Positions 59,062-64,000 of a stretch of 64,000 nucleotides of DNA are shown here, piece by piece (the first letter of the stretch is position 1; each line of letters opens with the position of its first letter). Under the pieces are notes generated by a model. It was not told the origin of the DNA, did no database searches, and saw only the letters and a program-made list of their open reading frames with translations. The position numbers and the translations under genes are program-made. The stretch is from Rhytidiadelphus loreus. Lineage: Eukaryota > Streptophyta > Bryopsida > Hypnales > Hylocomiaceae. Where the stretch lies: NCBI GenBank assembly GCA_947034895.1, contig OX344761.1:66897839-66961838 (forward strand), in the 5' to 3' direction.

Positions 59062-62000
59062 ATGGGGGACCTGGTATACAATATTCTGCCAGTGGACTAT
59101 CCACAGGAGTTTCCTCATGCAGGGATGTTGTTTCCAGAGGTACGGTACAGTTCTTGGAATCCGCACATCCTAGAGTTGGATTTTGGCGTCTTTTTCTACT
59201 TGCTCCCTATGTTTAATAGATCCCCTTTCATGTACCTTACGTACGATTCCATGTTGTCATTTTCAGATGATGTCAATTCTTGATGTCATATTTACTTGCA
59301 ATTCACTCAGGATTTTCATTTCGATGTACTCCAATGCAGAGGAAGGCTGAGCGATTTTGAGTTCGGACTTGTGGTTTGATGTATTTGCTTATTTGAAGTA
59401 TAGAGAACAGTTGGATTATCATTTGTAATACGACCTTCAGTTGGGTGTGAATTTTCTTACCGAAGTTATATTTCGTAGTATTGCCTTACGTGACCAAATA
59501 GGGATATTTAACAACTCTTAGTAATACGTAATGCTTGGAGACATTTAGGCTTGCTTGCCTAGCTCACCATATTGGGGAAAAAAATTTACATGGTTTTGTA
59601 GGTGAAGGCAGCGATGGCTGCTTTGCAGAATGTACCCGTCCTTCCACCTCAAGGGATATGGAACAACAATTCGGATATGCTGGACTGGCTTGGGAGATTC
59701 TTTGGTTTTCAGGTTAGTTTCTTACCTTTCACATAGTTGGCTTGTCACTCGTTTAGATTAGTGCTTGATCGATTGGTGTCGTAGCGAAGGTGTCAACACG
59801 GCTGAACTATGTAATTCTAGCTGCTTTAAATGATATTTTCATTCTTTACGAATCCGATTCCGAATGTCTCGTCCTGAAATATCGAACAGGTAAAGACACC
59901 TGCCGCAGTCTGGGTTTCCGCTTGGACTCAAATAATCATTCCAATTGACTAATTTGACTTCAACTTGTATGTTACATATCACAAGACAGTTTTCAAGTAT
60001 TCAAATAATTAATTAAAAAACTGTTTTTTTTCTTGGTGTCTCGCCCAATGTTCTTGTCAGACGCCTACATAATCCGACAGTAGCTTCATTGACTATATCT
60101 TACATTCTCTAGTGCTTATTGCTGTCTGAACAGGCAGACAATGTGAGGAATCAGCGGGAGCATCTTGTACTTCTTCTTGCCAATGGATTGATGCACTTGT
60201 TTCCAGAACCGAGTCCAGAACCGAGGGATTTCAACACCCCGGTATAAAAATACTGGAATCATCCTTTTCTTTTGTGCCAATCGCGTTATGGGTCTGCCAA
60301 CATCCTGGTGTCATGAGAACGATCGTTAAGCTGAATCATTTGATCTTCAAAATGATATTTCATGCATTTGACAGTTTGTAGTGTCATATTGGGCCTGATT
60401 TCTGTGTAGCTAGTTTTACCATACCACGATAGCTTCAAGATAGCTTCTTAGTTGGTCCCAACATCACGTGATCACTAAAAGGCGACGATTGAGTGTGGGT
60501 CAACAGGGTGAATCCTTTTGGATGTCTTGTGCTTCTTCCTGTGCTTCGTATCTTGTATGATCAAACACCTCAAAGTCCTTGTAACCGCTTTTGAAATATT
60601 TCTAACCAATTTTTGATCTTAGAATCTTTATTTACTCTTTTGTTGTTATAGCTGCACAAATTTTGAACTTTCTGGTTGAATTTTGCAGCTGGAAGCCAAT
60701 GTTATTAAGAGGATCCGAAAGAAGGTGACTGGAAATTACACCAGATGGTGCAGATTCATCGGGTGCAATGACAATATGCAGTAACTTCCCAATCACTTCT
60801 TGTCGTTTCACACCTTGTGCAGTGCATTCAGAATTGTGGTTGTCAAATCTCAAACTCTGTTTACGATTATCTGGGACTTTTATCTCCATCCTCTATACCC
60901 CATCTGAGTCTCTGAATGCTGTAAGCGTGTACATTGATAATCATGGGGAATAATCGTAGAGAGTTATGAGGTTTGACAATCACCAACGATTTTTCTGCTT
61001 TTCACGTTTCCTATATTTAAACTCTTACTTGATTGTGCTGAATATAAATATGGAGTAGATCTTTGAGTACATGACATTTATACTTCTCTCTGATCTCGGT
61101 GGTCCTTCTATTTGGTTCTCTTGCTTGAAAGTGGTGTAATTTGGAAGCTCATCATAGAGTAGTTTCTGTTTGCTTGGGAGGAGATATCTGTACACCTTCC
61201 ACAAAATTTTCTTTGGTTTACCCGTTTTCTTTTCGGAAAATAACTTTGAAGAGTTCCAGTTCTTCTTAACATTTTGTTTCTTTTATAAGCTAACAGTTTG
61301 CCAGATCTAGTACTAGACAGTTGAAGGTAACGTTATTGTCCATGCCACTCTCAAAAAGGAAACGGAGATATTCTACTTGACGTTTTTGTTTTTTCAGTCT
61401 CTTGAAAAGAAGACGGTTACGACGGGGACGACGAGAACGGCCGGAGCAGGAGGATTATGTGGAGGAGCAAATGGGGCGTGAGTTGATGTATACGTGTCTA
61501 TTCCTCTTGATTTGGGGAGAGGCCGCCAATCTGAGATTTATGCCTGAGTGCCTATGTTTTATTTATCACCATGTAAAACTTCTTCACCTGTCCTACATCG
61601 ATAATGTAAGATGTTGGTGATTGCTACTCTTAATTTATTTTTGTTGAGAATCGTCCTCTTGAGTAGTAGTTGGCAGAGGTTTTCTCAACTCTCATACGAC
61701 ATTCAAATGTAAGGACTCAGCATATAGACTTTTGACTTTTGAAATTTAGTTAGTGGTGGATATTGTTCATAGGCTATAAGGTTATCTTGAGTCGATGATA
61801 TTAATGGTCTTGCAAAAGGGACCGATCGACTTCGAGTATGTGTATAAAAAATGCAGTCTTTCCTTGATTGAGAGTGTTTGTGACTAGTACCGAAGCTTTA
61901 AATATATTCTAAGTTGAATTAGAATCCAGAACTTGATCGGTATTACCATATCTGAAAGGATATTAAAGGTTATCCTTAATATATCTTCTTTGACGTGCTC

Positions 62001-64000
62001 TTTTAATCGTATAATTGCTCATACTTAAGTTGAATTAAAGACCATCTCGTTTCTTTGGCAGATGCTTGTTGAATTGAACATAGTGCTCAACAACACGTTT
62101 GAGGATGACATTGAGGTGCAAAGTGGAACGCCTAGTTACAGAGATGGTTTTCTTAATCGCGTTATTGTTCCCATTTATAGCGTCCTCAAAGCGGTAAGAT
62201 TTCTATGTTTCTTTTTCTATAAATGTCATTTCCGTAATTGTGTTTTTGACAGGATACATCTGTTATTTTTCATACATCTTTGTTCTAGGTAATTTGTATT
62301 GATCGAATCATTTCTGGCTGACTTCTATTTCACATTAATCATGCTGCGTGAAAAGATATACTTACTTACGATTACTATAAGTTACATTTGCTTCTCCACC
62401 TTTCACGTCATTTTTAGAAAGCATGGCAAGAGGTTACTGAGTTCTTGATTGTGGAAGTCAGTCTCTAATGGCAAAAGAGAAGAAGCTTAGTCATTGAAAG
62501 TCTACAAAACTTGGACAACCTCCCGGAGCTTAGGTTTTTGTGACATCCGTGCTTTAGATTGCACATGTAACCTTCGATGAGAGTTCATTTTGCTTTTTAT
62601 CCCTACGGTGTTACCGAATCATAACTTGAATTTTCTATATGAACAGGAAGCAGATTCAAATAAGGGTGGATCAGCGCCTCACTCATCGTGGAGGAATTAT
62701 GATGATATGAATGAATACTTTTGGTAATTGCTACCGTTGACGAGCTGGAATTTTTTGACTCAATTTTGAAAGTGTACAGTATAATTATGTGAGTATTTAG
62801 ATGACAAGGACGCCAATGGTGAGACTCACAAAGATCAAGGAGATGATTTTGCAACTGTGTGTATACTTGGAGGCATTTCCATAGATTCTCGTGCTCACAA
62901 GATGGTGTGCAGGAGCTCTCGTTGTTTCGATCAACTGCGATGGCCATTTGAATCACATTGCAGCTACCTTAATGAACCAATCCGAGAGAGAGGATATCTA
63001 GTAAGTCTCCGGAATGCTCCTGGATGTTGAAATTTGACGGTTTAACTTTTCGGTTTGAAGAGAGCATAATTTGTGGACCTCTGAAGTCGGTATATCAATG
63101 CTGTGTAATGTTTAATGAATTCTGCATGTCACGGAAACTGCAATTGTTTGCCAATTTGTGTACTTGTAATAATAAACTGTGGCCCTGGTAGAATCGCGGA
63201 AGGAAGGTACAACATCACAAGGTGGGAAAGACTGGATTTGTTGAGCAACGGTCATTCTGGTACATTTTTCGTAGCTTCGACCGCATATGGGTACCGCATA
63301 TTCTGTTTCTTCAGGTAGGTCTTTAATCCAAACTTGGTATTTCATGCCATAATTGCAGTTACTAGATCAGATTTATTAAATGAGCAGAGAGTTCCTACGA
63401 TAAACATATTCAGGTGTTCGCTATGTTCGCTAGAAAGCAATTATTGGGTGCTCTGAATTTGTGCTTCTGGTTAAAAATCTGGAACTTTTGATGTTCGAAA
63501 CATCTTGTAACATTTGAATCTAAGGATGGGAATGTTAAAGGATGTGAGGTTTGGGAGGTAAATTGAACGAATCCTGTCATCCTGTATCTTAGAATGGATT
63601 AGTAGTCAAGAAGCAGATTAAGGTGATGGTAATCAGACTGTTGACCTTGCTCAATGCCAGGGGTCCGTTTTAATACTGTGGCACAATGGCGGCCCACCTT
63701 GGATTGAGTTGCAAAAGCCGGACCCTCTAGCACGATTTCTGAGCATCTTTATCACTTGGTCACTGCTGCGAGTATTACAAGGTACGAAACTGCATCCTTA
63801 GCTGCACTTTTTATCCAGCAGAGTGAAATGTCGTATCTCCATTCTTGTTGTTCCAGTGCCCATTGTATTTAAGTATGGTTGTTCTTTTTCTGCATTTATA
63901 CTGTAAACGTATTACACAATCGCATATGGTTTGTTGTGAACTACGATTTAATGACGTACAGCTTTGCTGGACATCGGGAGCCAATACAGTCTTGTCTCGA
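59062..64000 (+). CDS. Callose synthase (1,3-beta-glucan synthase), N-terminal part
   Basis: Eleven exons: 59062-59139, 59602-59712, 60134-60241, 60689-60780, 61398-61572, 62062-62193, 62647-62723, 62913-63000, 63192-63314, 63661-63781 and 63962 to the window edge. All introns are GT-AG and phases agree throughout. The protein starts [14 protein letters not shown], followed by [20 protein letters not shown]. The FKS1 domain 1 signature [20 protein letters not shown] comes next, then [32 protein letters not shown] and [13 protein letters not shown]. This order matches plant GSL proteins that make callose at the plasma membrane from UDP-glucose; the catalytic domain and membrane helices lie beyond 64000. 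The short N-terminus resembles the CalS11/CalS12 (GSL1/GSL5) group best. An Arg-rich stretch ([17 protein letters not shown]) precedes the FKS1 motif. The start is the first ATG after an in-frame stop. Confidence 0.92.

Noticed and set aside
1..64000. CRISPR arrays, operons, tRNA or rRNA genes
   Set aside because: The genes are intron-bearing and plant-like. The tandem repeats have no regular unique spacers, and I saw no cloverleaf-forming tRNA sequence or rRNA-like stretch. A covariance-model scan would be needed to exclude a tRNA fully.

Overview
This window looks like nuclear DNA of a green plant (streptophyte). The genes are split by GT-AG introns. The recognisable products are plant ones: a plastid-type ribosomal protein bS21, a callose synthase of the plant GSL family, a TlyA-type rRNA methyltransferase of the plant form, and a plastid-targeted LEA-like protein. 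Between genes lie long AT-rich stretches full of transposon debris and a Ty1/copia retrotransposon. The callose synthase is cut by many introns, whereas its closest flowering-plant relatives have few. That hints at a non-flowering plant, but the species cannot be fixed from the sequence.

Layout. 1-7.16 kb: AT-rich DNA with a 0.93 kb TTAA-flanked element, an inverted-repeat element at 3.9 kb and a broken OB-fold-like relic at 4.9-6.3 kb. 7.17-9.29 kb (+): a six-exon gene for a small membrane protein with signal peptide, whose start region is tandemly triplicated. 9.3-15.1 kb: fold-back repeats and TTAA-type MITEs. 15.15-17.34 kb (-): a three-exon coiled-coil protein. 17.9-25.6 kb: more TTAA elements, one nested in another. 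25.67-27.59 kb (-): plastid bS21. 27.8-29.7 kb: a duplicated segment from upstream of the bS21 gene; one copy carries a TTAA MITE and the other has the empty site. 30.57-32.24 kb (-): plastid LEA-like protein. 35.2-40.5 kb (-): a copia element with nearly identical LTRs and a badly broken coding region. 40.5-47.3 kb: AT-rich DNA with an intact CACTA-type MITE and several other repeats. 47.9-49.97 kb (-): TlyA-like methyltransferase, with telo-box motifs upstream. 50.8-58.9 kb: repeats, including a Tourist-like MITE and two further TTAA elements. 59.06-64.0 kb (+): the 5' part of a callose synthase gene that runs off the window.

The genes are unrelated in function and spaced as ordinary plant genes; nothing points to an operon or gene cluster. 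The best structural stories are three. First, a TTAA-target DNA transposon family is supported by two independent related empty sites. Second, a tandem repeat copies a start codon into two upstream decoy ORFs. Third, the copia copy carries far more nonsense codons than its LTR age would predict. Exon boundaries were read by eye from splice signals, open frame and family resemblance; no alignment or transcript was available.
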